DNA of 64,000 bases from Streptomyces antibioticus. GTDB lineage: Bacteria; Actinomycetota; Actinomycetes; Streptomycetales; Streptomycetaceae. The translations under genes were made by a program, and so were the position numbers. Shown in pieces: positions 8,316 through 19,114 of the stretch (position 1 is the stretch's first letter; every line of letters starts with the position of its first letter). The stretch covers positions 3,350,645 to 3,414,644 of the forward strand of contig NZ_CM007717.1 of the NCBI RefSeq assembly GCF_002019855.1, in the 5' to 3' direction. The notes beneath the pieces were generated by a model that worked only from the letters and a program-made list of their open reading frames with translations, was not told the DNA's origin and did not search any database.

Positions 8316-9587
8316 TCACACGTGCGCCGGCGTGATCCGTACCGTCCACGCCCCCGCCGCCGTACGGCTCTGCACCTCCACCCGGACGCCGCCCGCGCCG
8401 GGGATCGTGAAGGTCTCCCCCACCCCGACCGGGGCGTCCGCGAGGGGCGGGTAGACGGACGACTCCCAGCACGCCTCCGTGCGGGGGTGGGCGTCGACGA
8501 CCTCCACCGGACCCCGGCCGGACTGGGCGTCGCTGCTGACCCGGTAGACGAGGATGCCGGCCCGGCAGACCTGCCGGTCGTTGCCCACGGGCTCACGCGC
8601 CTCGAAGGCCAGCACACTGCGCGGGCCCGTGCGGACCACGGCCAGCTTGGTGCCGTGGCCGAGACCGAAGGCGGGCGAGCCGGAGGCCCGGGTGACCGGC
8701 ACGCCCGGCCCCGCGCCCAGCGGCTCCAGGGTCAGCCGGGCCGGACCGGGACCGCCCACGCACACCACCTGGCGGGGTTCCAGCCAGCCCAGCTTCCACT
8801 TGTGCCAGCCGAACAGGTCCGGCGCCAGCCCGAACTGACTGCCCATCAGATCCCAGTCACCGACATGGGTGTCCCAGTCGCCCTTGCCGTCGGCCGGGCG
8901 CCGGTACAGGTCGGGCAGGTCGAAGACGTGCCCGGTCTCGTGGGCGAGGACCAGCCGGTCCGGCGGATGCTTCTCGAAGACGGTGACGACCCGCCGGATG
9001 TCCGTGCCGTCGGCGCGCAGCGGGACGTCCAGGTTGACGACCTTCGTGGCGTCCGAGTCGACGCCGGGCGCGTCCGGGTCGGCGACGAAGTAGACGATGT
9101 CGTAGCGGGAGAAGTCCACGCGGGGGTCGGCGGCGGCGAGCGCGTCGCGCAGATAGGCGGCCCGGTGTCCGGGGCTCCAGTCGCGCTGTATGGCGTAGGC
9201 GGTGGACGGCTTCGGCATCCGGATCCAGCGCTTCAGCGGGTGGGCGCGCAGGGTGAACCGGCCGTAGGACGCCTGCCGGAAGAAGCGGCTGGTGGCGGGG
9301 AAGTGGTCGGCGGCCAGTTCGGCCGGGGAGACGGTCGGGACCCGGTCCGGGAAGGACAGGAAGACCATCACGGCGTCGAGGGAACGGGCGGGGCGCGGGT
9401 AGGCGGTGTTCCAGGTGTCGAGGCCCTCGGAGTGGTGGGCGGCGGTGCGCTTCAGGGCGCAGGGGGCGGTCGCGAAGGGTTCGGCGACCGAGGGGCCGCT
9501 GAACAGGGAGGTCGCGACGAGCGCCGACAGGGTGGTGGCCATGGCCGCGGTGCTGCGCAGTCGGGGGCGCGGGAAGAGTCGCGGCAC
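8316..9587 (-). CDS. Secreted M6-family metalloprotease-like protein
   Basis: A 423-residue protein from a GTG at 9587 with GGAGG just upstream. The N-terminus is a signal peptide with basic RLFPRPRLR and a hydrophobic core, ending near SVAEP. The zinc-protease signature LAHETGHVFDLPDLY lies near residue 215: HExxH plus a downstream Asp, as in the immune-inhibitor-A/M6 clan. Around it, GDWDLMGSQFG is also typical of M6 enzymes. The C-terminal 130 residues look like a beta-rich accessory domain. It probably degrades extracellular protein; substrate unknown. The gene is divergent from the GGDEF-EAL gene. Confidence 0.82.
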   Translation of the reverse strand: MPRLFPRPRLRSTAAMATTLSALVATSLFSGPSVAEPFATAPCALKRTAAHHSEGLDTWNTAYPRPARSLDAVMVFLSFPDRVPTVSPAELAADHFPATSRFFRQASYGRFTLRAHPLKRWIRMPKPSTAYAIQRDWSPGHRAAYLRDALAAADPRVDFSRYDIVYFVADPDAPGVDSDATKVVNLDVPLRADGTDIRRVVTVFEKHPPDRLVLAHETGHVFDLPDLYRRPADGKGDWDTHVGDWDLMGSQFGLAPDLFGWHKWKLGWLEPRQVVCVGGPGPARLTLEPLGAGPGVPVTRASGSPAFGLGHGTKLAVVRTGPRSVLAFEAREPVGNDRQVCRAGILVYRVSSDAQSGRGPVEVVDAHPRTEACWESSVYPPLADAPVGVGETFTIPGAGGVRVEVQSRTAAGAWTVRITPAHV

Positions 9588-9731
9588 GTCGGACCTCCGG
9601 GAGCGGTTCGCGGGACACCGCCACCCAGCCTGTGTGAATTTGTCGTACTACGCCCTGTTTGTCTGCCCCAGAAGAGTGAGGCGGGCGAAAGCGGGCATCA
9701 CTTCCGACACCCCCGGTCTTCTCACGGAACG

Positions 9732-9744
9732 TCACATGCGGTCA
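9732..9744 (+). promoter_or_regulatory. Candidate BldD-type site upstream of the GGDEF-EAL gene
   Basis: The 13-mer TCACATGCGGTCA fits the outer TNAC-N5-GTNA halves of the BldD box, though the central bases do not match. It lies about 160 bp before the start of the cdgA-like gene. The S. coelicolor cdgA promoter is reported as a BldD target, which is why I note it. Confidence 0.3.
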
Positions 9745-9904
9745 GGGGTCCGCAGAACCGGTCCGGCTACGGGCAGAAACGATCTGTCAGAACCGTGGGT
9801 CGTTACGGGACACTGGACAGTGGCTGCGCGGGTCCGGGGGCAGCCTCTATGATCGGCACACTTTCCTGCGCGGACAGAGATCGAGTGCACTGCGGGAGCG
9901 AGCG

Positions 9905-11754
9905 GTGAGCGGAACGTCCGAAGGGCCGACGCCCGCGGCAGACCTCGACCGGTCAGCCGTCACAGAGAGTGACAACGAGACTGCCACTGGTACGGGAGGC
10001 GCGCGGGGAGCACCGGAGGCGGGAAAGACGAAGAGGGCGAACGGCGCGGCCTACCGGTCCGTCTTCGCGACCGCCCCGCTCGCCATGGCGCTCGTGGACC
10101 GCGAGGGCGCGGTGGTCGACGCCAACGACGCGCTCGGCGAGCTGCTCGGTGCCGCGACGGCCGCTCTGGCCGGGCGGGTCGCCGCCGATCTGCTGGACCT
10201 CGCCTCCGACGCCCGCACCTGGCACGCCTACCGTGAGGTACTGGGCGGCCGGCAGGCCCGGCTGCGCTGCACCCGGCGGCTCAAGCACCCCGACGGGCGC
10301 ACCCTGTGGGCCCGGATCACCGTCTCCCCGCTGGACGACCGCACGCCCGGTGTGCTGCTGTCGGTGGCCGACATCAGCGCCCGCCGTGATCTCCAGGCGC
10401 GGCTGCGGCACCTCCAGATGCACGATCCGGTGACCCGGCTGCCCAACCGCACACTGTTCTTCGAGCGGGTGACGGCGGCGCTGGAGGCGGAGTCGTACGA
10501 ACAGGGCGGGACCGGCCGGATCGGCCTGTGCTATCTGGACCTGGACGGCTTCAAGGCGGTCAACGACACCCTCGGCCACCGGGTCGGCGACCGGTTGCTG
10601 GCCGCCGTCGCCGAGCGGCTGACGGAGTGCGCCAAGGAGGCCGGCCGCAACCGGCCGAGCGTACCGCTGGTGGCCCGGCTCGGCGGGGACGAGTTCGCGC
10701 TGCTGGTGGAGGACTCCACCGGCACCGAGCAGCTCGCCGACCTCGCCGAGTCCGTACTGAAGGCGCTCCAGGCGCCGTTCGACCTGACCGGGCAGCGGAT
10801 CAACGTCTCCGCGTCGATCGGGGTCGTCGAACGGCACGCGGCCGGCACCACCGCGACCGGGCTGATGCAGGCCGCCGACACCACGCTGTACTGGGCGAAG
10901 GTGGACGGCAAGGACCGCTGGACGCTGTTCGACCCGGAGCGCAACGCCCATCTGATGACCCGCCAGGCGCTCGCCTCGACCCTGCGGCCCGCCATCGAGC
11001 GCGGTGAGTTCCGGCTCGACTACCAGCCGCTGGTGGGCATGGCGGACGGCCGGCTGCGCGGGGTGGAGGCCCTGGTGCGCTGGGACCACCCCCGGTTCGG
11101 ACTGCTGCCGCCGAATCGGTTCGTCGCCCTCGCCGAGGAGGACGGCTCGATCGTGCCGCTCGGCCGCTGGGTTCTGGCCACCGCCTGCCGGCAGGCCCGC
11201 CGCTGGCAGCTCGACAACCCGGACGAGCCGCCGCTGTTCGTCAGCGTCAACGTGGCGGTCCGTCAGGTCTGGGACTCCGATCTGGTCGCGGACGTGGCGG
11301 AGATCCTCGCGGAGACGGGGCTGCCCCCGCATCTGCTCCAGCTCGAACTGACCGAGTCGGCCGTGATGGGCTCGGCGGGCCGCCCGCTCCAGGCCCTCCA
11401 GGCGCTCAGCGACATGGGCGTGCACATCGCCATCGACGACTTCGGGACCGGCTACTCCAACCTCGCCTACCTCAGCCGGCTGCCGGTGTCGGTGCTCAAG
11501 CTCGACGGGTCGTTCGTGCGCGGTTTCCAGTACGAGGGGACGGGCGCCGCGCCGAACCCGGCCGACGAGGTGGTCGTCGCGGCGATGATCGACCTCGCCC
11601 ACCGGCTCGGACTGACCGTCACCGCCGAGTGCGTGGAGACCTCCGCGCAGGCCACCCGGCTGCGCAGCATCGGCTGCGACACCGGACAGGGCTGGCTGTA
11701 CTCCCGTCCGGTGCCGCCGGACCGCATCTCCGAACTGCTGCTGGGCGCGGCGCC

Positions 11755-11776
<22 letters not shown>
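9905..11776 (+). CDS. cdgA: PAS-GGDEF-EAL cyclic-di-GMP turnover protein
   Basis: A 623-residue cytoplasmic protein. Residues 1-45 are disordered. A PAS domain spans about 48-165 and ends in the linker [19 protein letters not shown]. The GGDEF domain (about 172-335) has an intact GGDEF at 260-264, and no RxxD inhibitory site is seen before it. The EAL domain (about 350-610) has EAL near 388 and [10 protein letters not shown] near 511, both intact. It could therefore make or degrade c-di-GMP, the messenger that controls BldD and sporulation in Streptomyces. The architecture and remembered gene context match S. coelicolor CdgA, so I use the symbol tentatively. The start is GTG 9905. The 3' end overlaps the convergent next gene by 22 bp. 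Confidence 0.85.
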
Positions 11777-12918
<1,142 letters not shown>

Positions 12919-13015
12919 GGGGTCCTCCTGCTCTCGGGGCCTACGGTGTCCAACGCGCCGTAACAGGAGGGTGTCCCCGTTTATTCCCGCGAGCCCCGTG
13001 CCGTCCCCCGGTGTC

Positions 13016-13759
13016 TCACACCTGCACGATCGGCTCCCGGGTGAACAGCGCCCCCAGTTCCGGCGCGTGCACCCGCCGGTCGGTCAGCCGCAGCGCCTCC
13101 CAGACGGCGACCTGGCTCGCGGTGAGCACCGGCTTGCCCAGCGCGGCCTCCAGGGCGGGCAGATGCGCGGCCGTGGACAGGTCGGGGTCGGGGAGCAGCA
13201 CCGCCCGGGCCCGGGGATCGTCGGCGGCCCGCGCGAGGGCGAGCAGGGCGGCCTCCTCGTCCCCGCCTGCCTCCTCGTCCCCCTCGGCCGTCTCGCCCCC
13301 GTCGGCCGTCTCGCCCCCGTCGGCCGTCTCGCCCCCGCCTGCCGCCCCCGCCGGGCCGGCACCCGTGTCCCCCACGACCTCAAGTCCCCCCGCCCGCAGG
13401 AACTCCGCGAAGCGGGCCGTCTCCTGCGGTGTGCCGGACGCGCTCACCGCGACCGTCGTCGCGTCGATCTCCCGGGCCGCGCGCACGAACGCGAAGGGCG
13501 TGGACGAGGCCGGGGTCCCGGCGGTCGTGGCCAGGTCGCGCAGCCGGTTCCGGGCGGTGTCCGGGTCCGGGGCGACGCCCTCGTCCGCGCAGACCCACAC
13601 GACGGCCTCCACACCCGCGAGGCGCAGTTGCTCCACGCCCTCGGCCGGCCGGTCCGTGCGGACCAGGTCGAGCCGGATGTCGCTGCCCAGAAGCTGCTCG
13701 ATACGGGGGTAGTCGTCCGCGGCCGAGGGGCCCGGGGAGAGGAATCCGAGTGCGGTCAT
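13016..13759 (-). CDS. Asp/Glu racemase-fold (maleate isomerase-like) protein
   Basis: A 247-residue protein that resembles maleate cis-trans isomerase and arylmalonate decarboxylase. [24 protein letters not shown] is the typical family opening and [10 protein letters not shown] sits where the first catalytic Cys region lies. Between about residues 140 and 168 a Gly/Glu/Asp insert interrupts the fold, with GGETAD repeats encoded by three perfect 18-bp units. The second catalytic Cys expected in the C-terminal half is not evident, so activity is uncertain. The ATG at 13759 is the natural start. It is divergent from the dehydrogenase gene. Confidence 0.65.
   Translation of the reverse strand: MTALGFLSPGPSAADDYPRIEQLLGSDIRLDLVRTDRPAEGVEQLRLAGVEAVVWVCADEGVAPDPDTARNRLRDLATTAGTPASSTPFAFVRAAREIDATTVAVSASGTPQETARFAEFLRAGGLEVVGDTGAGPAGAAGGGETADGGETADGGETAEGDEEAGGDEEAALLALARAADDPRARAVLLPDPDLSTAAHLPALEAALGKPVLTASQVAVWEALRLTDRRVHAPELGALFTREPIVQV
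13284..13337. repeat. Three perfect 18-bp tandem repeats inside a coding region
   Basis: The unit TCGGCCGTCTCGCCCCCG is repeated at 13284, 13302 and 13320 without change. In the minus-strand gene it encodes GGETAD repeats. The array length is a multiple of three, so copy-number change would keep the frame. Confidence 0.95.
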
Positions 13760-13929
13760 GTCCAGCCTTCCTGCTGCTGCTCTTGTTTCCGGCAGTACCC
13801 GGGTACCCAGCCGACGCGGCGCACCGCGCCCCGCACGTCACCTGTCCGGCCGTCAGGCCCTGTCACGGCGTGTTGACGGCGCCGGGCCGGGCTGCGAGCG
13901 TGGTCGGCCCTGGTCACGAAAGGCTCCGG

Positions 13930-14880
13930 ATGGCCGTCGTCCCCACGCTCCTCGTCCTCGACGCCGATCCCCTCCCCCGGCTCGGCCGGCTCACCGGCCG
14001 GGTGCGGGTGCTCCACGCCGACGGCACCACCCTCGCCGCCCGGCTGCCGGAGGCCGACGCGCTGCTGGTGTGGGACGCCGCCTCGGACGCCGTACGGGCC
14101 GCCTGGCCGGGTGAGGGGCCGCGGCCGGGCTGGGTGCACACGGCGAGCGCGGGCGCGGAGCGGGTGCTGTGCCCGGAACTGGCCGCGTCCGACACGGTGG
14201 TGACGACCGCGCGCGGTCTCTTCGAGGAGCCGGTCGCCGAGTACGTGGCCGCCCTGGTCCTGGCGATGGCGAAGGACCTGCCCGGCACCTGGGAGGCGCA
14301 GCGGCGCGGCGAGTGGCGGCCCCGGGAGACCCCGCGGGTGGCCGGCGGCCGGGCCGTGGTCGTCGGGTCGGGACCGGTCGGCCGGGCGGTCGCCCGGTCC
14401 CTCAAGGCGCTCGGTCTGACCACCGCGCTCGTCGGACGGGTCGCGCGCACCGGCATCCACGGCCCCGACGACCTCGACCGGCTGCTCGCCCGCGCCGACT
14501 GGGTGATCGCGGCCGCGCCGCTCACCGAGCGGACGGCCGGCATGTTCGACGTGCGGCGGTTCGGGGTGATGCAGCCCTCGGCACGGTTCGTGAACGTCGG
14601 CCGGGGCGGGCTGGTCGTGGAGGACGCCCTGGTCCGGGCGGTGCGCAGCCGCTGGATCGCGGGCGCCGCGGTGGACGTCGCGGCCACCGAGCCGCTGCCG
14701 CCGGACAGCCCGTTGTGGCGGGTGCCGGGCCTGCTGGTGTCCCCGCACATGGGCGGCACCGCGGTCGGCCGGCACGACGAACTCGGCGCGCAGTTCGTGG
14801 ACCTGTTCGAGCGGTGGGCGGCGGGACGGCCGCTGAAGAACGTCGTCGACAAGGCGCTGGGGTACGTGCCCGGCCGGTGA
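13930..14880 (+). CDS. D-isomer 2-hydroxyacid dehydrogenase family protein
   Basis: A 316-residue NAD(P)-dependent dehydrogenase, starting at ATG 13930 (MAVVPTLLVLDADP). The N-terminal substrate-domain half ends near 110. The Rossmann motif VVVGSGPVGRAVA (GxGxxG) follows at about 145. The catalytic set is visible: Arg in NVGRGGLV, Glu in ATEPLPPDSPLW and His in SPHMGG. It therefore likely reduces a 2-oxoacid or oxidises a 2-hydroxyacid; the substrate is not predictable. It is transcribed toward the ABC importer operon, 79 bp upstream of it, and is probably separate. Confidence 0.88.
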   Translation: MAVVPTLLVLDADPLPRLGRLTGRVRVLHADGTTLAARLPEADALLVWDAASDAVRAAWPGEGPRPGWVHTASAGAERVLCPELAASDTVVTTARGLFEEPVAEYVAALVLAMAKDLPGTWEAQRRGEWRPRETPRVAGGRAVVVGSGPVGRAVARSLKALGLTTALVGRVARTGIHGPDDLDRLLARADWVIAAAPLTERTAGMFDVRRFGVMQPSARFVNVGRGGLVVEDALVRAVRSRWIAGAAVDVAATEPLPPDSPLWRVPGLLVSPHMGGTAVGRHDELGAQFVDLFERWAAGRPLKNVVDKALGYVPGR

Positions 14881-14959
14881 CGGACGTGCTCCTCCTCCCC
14901 ACACTCCCCTCACAGAACGCCCCCGCATAACCGGCCGGCACCCGGGTAGCCGCGCCGCC

Positions 14960-15904
14960 ATGGCTCGACCCACCGGACATCCCAGAGACCGCAGAGACCC
15001 CAGAGACCCCATATCCGCCACGACCCGCCCACCCGCCACCACCACCCGCCGATCGCTGCTCGCGGGGGTGGCGGCGCTCGGCGCGGCGGGGGCGGTGGGC
15101 TGCTCCCGGGTGGCGACCGCCTCCTCCGACGGCGGTGACCTGCTGGAGCGGCTGCGGGCGGCCGGAGTCGTCCGGCTCGGCATCGCCGGCGAGATCCCGT
15201 TCGGCTACATCGACCGGGACGGGCGGCTCACCGGCGAGGCGCCCGAGCTGGGCCGGGTGATCTTCAAGCGGCTCGGGGTGGACCGGGTGCAGCCCGTGCC
15301 CACCGAGTTCGGCTCGCTCGTACCGGGCCTGAACTCCCAGCAGTTCGACGTCGTGGCGGCCGGTATGTACGTCAATCCGGACCGCTGCGCGCAGGTGATC
15401 TTCGCCGACCCGGACTACCAGATGCTGGACGCGTTCATCGTCCGCAAGGGCAACCCGATGGGGCTGCGCGACTACCGGGACGTGGTGGCGAAAAAGGCCC
15501 GGTTCGCGACCGGCACCGGGTACGCCGAGATCCAGTACGCCGTGGAGGCGGGGTATCCGGAGAAGGACATCCTGATCGTGCCGGACCAGGTCGCCGGGCT
15601 GAACGCGGTGGAGGCCGGCCGGGCCGACGTGTTCGCCGGGACGGCCCTGACCGCCCGCGAGGTCGTGAAGAAGTCGGCGAAGGCCGAGGCGACGAAGCCG
15701 TTCACCCCGCTCGTCGACGGCCGACCGCACGTCGACGGCGGCGCGTTCGCGTTCCGGCCGACCGAGACCCGGCTGCGGGACGCCTTCAACACCGAGCTGC
15801 ACAAGCTGAAGAAGAGCGGCGAACTGTTCCGGATCCTGCGGCCCTTCGGGTTCACCGAGGCCGAGATGACGGACCTGACCGCGAAGGAGCTGTGCGGCGG
15901 ATGA
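14960..15904 (+). CDS. ehuB: Ectoine/hydroxyectoine-type ABC importer, substrate-binding lipoprotein
   Basis: A 314-residue family-3 solute-binding protein. The N-terminus has a twin-arginine pair (TTTRRSLLAG) and a lipobox with Cys near residue 48, so it is probably Tat-exported and lipid-anchored. The mature part opens with LRAAGVVRLGIAGEIPFGYI and contains GEAPELGRVIFKRLG and FDVVAAGMYVNPDRC, typical of EhuB. It delivers ectoines, or possibly a polar amino acid, to the permeases encoded next. Its stop overlaps the ehuC start as ATGA. The whole four-gene operon is coupled by overlaps. Confidence 0.78.
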   Translation: MARPTGHPRDRRDPRDPISATTRPPATTTRRSLLAGVAALGAAGAVGCSRVATASSDGGDLLERLRAAGVVRLGIAGEIPFGYIDRDGRLTGEAPELGRVIFKRLGVDRVQPVPTEFGSLVPGLNSQQFDVVAAGMYVNPDRCAQVIFADPDYQMLDAFIVRKGNPMGLRDYRDVVAKKARFATGTGYAEIQYAVEAGYPEKDILIVPDQVAGLNAVEAGRADVFAGTALTAREVVKKSAKAEATKPFTPLVDGRPHVDGGAFAFRPTETRLRDAFNTELHKLKKSGELFRILRPFGFTEAEMTDLTAKELCGG

Positions 15905-16545
15905 CGACAGGACTCTGGGAGCTGGTGCTCACCGGGGTCTGGACGACCGTCCAGCTCCTGGTGCTCAGCGCGCTGCTCGGCGCCGCCGTGGCCTTCGTGG
16001 CCGGGATCGGGCGCGTCCACCGGTGGTGGGCGGTCCGCTTCCTCGCGGGCTTCTACACCGAGGTGTTCCGCGGGACCTCGGCCCTCGTGATGATCTTCTG
16101 GGTGTTCTTCGTGCTGCCGCCCGCCTTCGGCTGGCAGCTCGTCCCGCTGTGGGCGGGCACCCTGGCCCTCGGCCTGACCTACGGGGCGTACGGCGCGGAG
16201 ATCGTGCGCGGCGCGCTGCTCGCCGTCGACCCGGCGCAGAACGAGGGCGGGATCGCGCTCGGCTTCACCCCCGGCCAGCGGCTGCGCCGGATCCTGCTGC
16301 CGCAGGCGGTGCCGGAGATGATCCCGCCGTTCTCGAACCTCCTGGTCGAGCTGCTCAAGGGCACCGCGCTGGTGTCGGTGATGGGCATGGGCGACCTGGC
16401 GTTCAGCGGCAACCTGGTGCGCCTCGCGCTCCAGGAGAGCGCCGAGATCTACACGTACGTGCTGCTCATCTACTTCGTGATCGCGTTCCTGCTCACCCGG
16501 CTGATGCGCGGTCTGGAGACACGGCTGAAGGCGGGGCTGCGATGA
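15901..16545 (+). CDS. ehuC: Ectoine-type ABC importer permease
   Basis: A 214-residue His/Glu/Gln/Arg/opine-type permease with about five membrane helices. The ATG at 15901 overlaps the ehuB stop. It has the permease EAA-like loop with GIALGFTPGQRLRRILLPQAVP, which docks on the ATPase. The hydrophobic N-terminus TVQLLVLSALLGAAVAFVAG starts the first helix. It forms the transmembrane channel with the next protein. Assignment to EhuC rather than a general polar amino acid permease rests on gene order and on EhuB. Confidence 0.78.
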   Translation: MTTGLWELVLTGVWTTVQLLVLSALLGAAVAFVAGIGRVHRWWAVRFLAGFYTEVFRGTSALVMIFWVFFVLPPAFGWQLVPLWAGTLALGLTYGAYGAEIVRGALLAVDPAQNEGGIALGFTPGQRLRRILLPQAVPEMIPPFSNLLVELLKGTALVSVMGMGDLAFSGNLVRLALQESAEIYTYVLLIYFVIAFLLTRLMRGLETRLKAGLR

Positions 16546-17192
16546 ACTGGGACTGGGACGCCGTACGCGACTTCATGCCCCTCTTCCGGGACGGGCTCGT
16601 CGTCACGCTCCAGGCGCTGGCCGTCGGGTCGCTGATCGCGTTCACGCTGGGCCTGGTGTGGGCGCTGCTGATGCGGGCGCCGACCCGGTGGGTGCGCTGG
16701 CCGGTGGGGACCGTCACCGAGTTCGTCCGGGACACCCCGCTGCTGGTGCAGTTGTTCTTCCTCTTCTACGTGCTGCCGGAGTGGGGGCTGACCCTGTCCG
16801 CGATGACCACCGGTGTGATGGCGATCGGGCTGCACTACTCGACGTACACCATGCAGGTCTACCGGGCCGGTATCGAGGGCGTGCCGCCGGGGCAGTGGGA
16901 GGCGGCGATCGCGCTGAACCTGTCGAGGGCGCGGACCTGGCGTGCGGTGATCCTGCCGCAGGCGGTCCGCAGGGTGGTGCCGGCGCTCGGCAACTACGTC
17001 ATCGCCATGCTCAAGGACACGCCGATGCTGATGGCGATCACCGTGCTGGAGATGCTCGGCCGGGCGCGGCTGTTCTCGCAGGCGAGCTTCCGGTTCACCG
17101 AGCCCCTCACCGTGATCGGCGTGGCCTTCATCGTCATCTCCTTCCTCGCCTCCGTCCTTCTGCGCACCCTGGAGCGTCGCCTTGTCCGTTGA
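16542..17192 (+). CDS. ehuD: Ectoine-type ABC importer permease
   Basis: A 216-residue second permease subunit with about five membrane helices. The ATG at 16542 overlaps the ehuC stop. FMPLFRDGLVVTLQALAVGS opens the domain and the ATPase-docking loop reads AAIALNLSRARTWRAVILPQ. It is expected to pair with EhuC. Its last eleven bases overlap the TTG start of the ATPase gene. Confidence 0.78.
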   Translation: MNWDWDAVRDFMPLFRDGLVVTLQALAVGSLIAFTLGLVWALLMRAPTRWVRWPVGTVTEFVRDTPLLVQLFFLFYVLPEWGLTLSAMTTGVMAIGLHYSTYTMQVYRAGIEGVPPGQWEAAIALNLSRARTWRAVILPQAVRRVVPALGNYVIAMLKDTPMLMAITVLEMLGRARLFSQASFRFTEPLTVIGVAFIVISFLASVLLRTLERRLVR

Positions 17193-17913
17193 ATTCACCC
17201 GTGTCACCAAGCGTTTCGGGGACCAGACGGTCCTCGACGGTCTGGACTTCTCCGTGAAGCCCGGCGAGCACGTCACCCTCATCGGCCCGTCCGGGTCCGG
17301 GAAGACGACCATCCTGCGGATGCTGATGACCCTCACGAAGCCCGACGAGGGGACGATCACCGTCGACGGGGAGGCGCTGTTCCCGGCGCCGGAGCGGCAG
17401 GTCCGGACGGTGCGCCGGAAGATCGGGATGGTGTTCCAGCAGTTCAACCTGTTCCCGAACATGAGCGTGCTCAGAAACCTCACCGAGGCGCCGACCACGG
17501 TCCTCGGGCTGTCGAAGGACGAGGCGGAGGAGCGGGCCCGCGAACTGCTGGAACTGGTCGGGCTGTCCGACAAGTGCGACGCGCGGCCGTCCCGGCTGTC
17601 GGGCGGCCAGCAGCAGCGGGTGGCGATCGCGCGGGCGCTGGCGATGCGGCCGCAGGTGCTGCTGCTCGACGAGGTGACCTCGGCCCTCGACCCCGAACTG
17701 GTCGCGGGGGTGCTGGATCTGCTCAGGGACATCGCGCGCAGCACCGACATCACGATGCTCTGTGTGACCCACGAGATGAATTTCGCCCGAGACATATCGG
17801 ATCACGTACTGATGTTCGACGCGGGGCGGATCGTGGAGTCGGGTCCGCCGGAGAAGATCTTCAACGATCCGGAGGAGGAGCGGACCCGGGAGTTCCTGGG
17901 CGCGGTGCTCTGA
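17182..17913 (+). CDS. ehuA: Ectoine-type ABC importer ATPase
   Basis: A 243-residue ABC ATPase that powers the importer from the cytoplasmic face. It has Walker A GPSGSGKTT, Q-loop MVFQQFNLFPNMSVL, signature LSGGQQQR, Walker B VLLLDEVTSALDP and the H-loop His in CVTHEM, all intact. The start is a TTG at 17182 within the end of ehuD; no better start is visible. It closes the operon, and the IclR-type regulator follows 213 bp downstream as a separate unit. Confidence 0.85.
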   Translation: MSVEFTRVTKRFGDQTVLDGLDFSVKPGEHVTLIGPSGSGKTTILRMLMTLTKPDEGTITVDGEALFPAPERQVRTVRRKIGMVFQQFNLFPNMSVLRNLTEAPTTVLGLSKDEAEERARELLELVGLSDKCDARPSRLSGGQQQRVAIARALAMRPQVLLLDEVTSALDPELVAGVLDLLRDIARSTDITMLCVTHEMNFARDISDHVLMFDAGRIVESGPPEKIFNDPEEERTREFLGAVL

Positions 17914-18126
17914 GAGTCCCAGCTCCCGGCGACGGGAGATGCCCCGGGCATATGCCAGCGGGCCGGTTCCGCAGTTGAGAGGTCCCGGACAGGAACGGAT
18001 TCTCGTCAACAACCCCTCCGCACGGGCCCCTTGGCCGTTATCGTGGAAATGATTCGCCAGCAAGGATCACAGTCAGGATCACGCCGGAACAGGATCAGGC
18101 CGGAAAGCGACCAGGGGGGACCCACC

Positions 18127-18885
18127 GTGGCGCTCAAGCACGAGCCGACCGCGCCCTACCACTCGGCTCAGGAAGCCCTGCGCGTGCTGGAGACGGTGGC
18201 ACGGCACACCACCGGCGTCACGGCCGGCGAGCTGGCCCGCAGGACCGGCCTCGGCGCGGACCGGCTGACGCCCCTGCTGCGCATGCTCCGCCGCGAGGGC
18301 TACGTCGAGCAGGTCGCCGACGGCGCCTATGTCACCGGCGCCGCGCTCGCCCGCCTGGGCTCCGCCGAGGGACACCGGCAGGCCCTGCGCGAGACCGTCC
18401 AGCACACCCTGGACCGGCTGCGGGACTCGATCGGCGCCGCCGTCTACGTCAGCCGGTACGTGGACGGCGAGATCACCGTCGACCAGTACGCCGCGGGCCC
18501 CGCCACCCCGGCCGTCAACGAGTGGTTCGACTTCCGCTCCTCCGCGCACGCCACCGCGCTCGGCAAGAGCCTGCTCGGCCAGCTCGACCACAACGGCCGG
18601 CGCGACCATCTCTCCCGGTACAAGATGGCGCGCCTGACCTCGCGCACCATCACCAGCGACAAACTGCTGCTGTCCCGGCTGGAGGCGCAGCCGCCCACGG
18701 TCCCGGTGCTCGACCTCCAGGAGTACGCGGTGGGCACGGTCTGCGCGGCCGTCCCGATCACCGCCGGCTCCTCGGTGGGCTGCCTGGCCCTCTCCCTGCC
18801 CGTCGCCCACGCCCACCGTCTGCGCCAGGCCGCCGACGCCCTGAACAGGAACGCGACCCCGGTGCTGCTCTCCCTCGCCATCTGA
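18127..18885 (+). CDS. IclR-family transcriptional regulator
   Basis: A 252-residue DNA-binding regulator. I chose GTG 18127 because it has a GGGGGGA Shine-Dalgarno at 18114-18120 and begins just before the winged helix. Residues about 15-75 form the IclR wHTH (ALRVLETVARHTTGVTAGEL, recognition part RLTPLLRMLRREGYV). Residues about 100-245 form the effector-binding domain, with EWFDFRSSAHATALGKSLL, the IclR landmark. It sits next to the ehu-type operon and may control it, but no operator was identified. Confidence 0.88.
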   Translation: MALKHEPTAPYHSAQEALRVLETVARHTTGVTAGELARRTGLGADRLTPLLRMLRREGYVEQVADGAYVTGAALARLGSAEGHRQALRETVQHTLDRLRDSIGAAVYVSRYVDGEITVDQYAAGPATPAVNEWFDFRSSAHATALGKSLLGQLDHNGRRDHLSRYKMARLTSRTITSDKLLLSRLEAQPPTVPVLDLQEYAVGTVCAAVPITAGSSVGCLALSLPVAHAHRLRQAADALNRNATPVLLSLAI

Positions 18886-18985
18886 GGCGGTGCCCGGCGA
18901 TGGTCGGCGGTGGTCGGAAGCACCCGCGCGGACCAGGTAGTATTTTCTCTGTCGTCGGCCGCGGAACGCGGACGGCGGGAGTCAT

Positions 18986-19059
18986 GCGCCGCTAGCTCAG
19001 TTGGTTAGAGCAGCTGACTCTTAATCAGCGGGTCCGGGGTTCGAGTCCCTGGCGGCGCA
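18986..19059 (+). tRNA. tRNA-Lys(CUU), copy 2
   Basis: Identical over 74 nt to the copy at 8171, with anticodon CUU. The upstream TAGTAT at about 18936-18941 could be a -10 box. CCA is not encoded. Confidence 0.97.
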
Positions 19060-19064
19060 CAGAA

Positions 19065-19097
19065 GAAGGGCCCCTCGTGGATCACGAGGGGCCCTTC
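19065..19097. terminator. Bidirectional terminator after tRNA-Lys copy 2
   Basis: A 15-bp stem (19065-19079 with 19083-19097) and a three-base loop. It lies between the tRNA and the opposing DUF3592 gene end. Confidence 0.85.
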
Positions 19098-19114
19098 GGC
19101 ATACCGGCGCCGCG

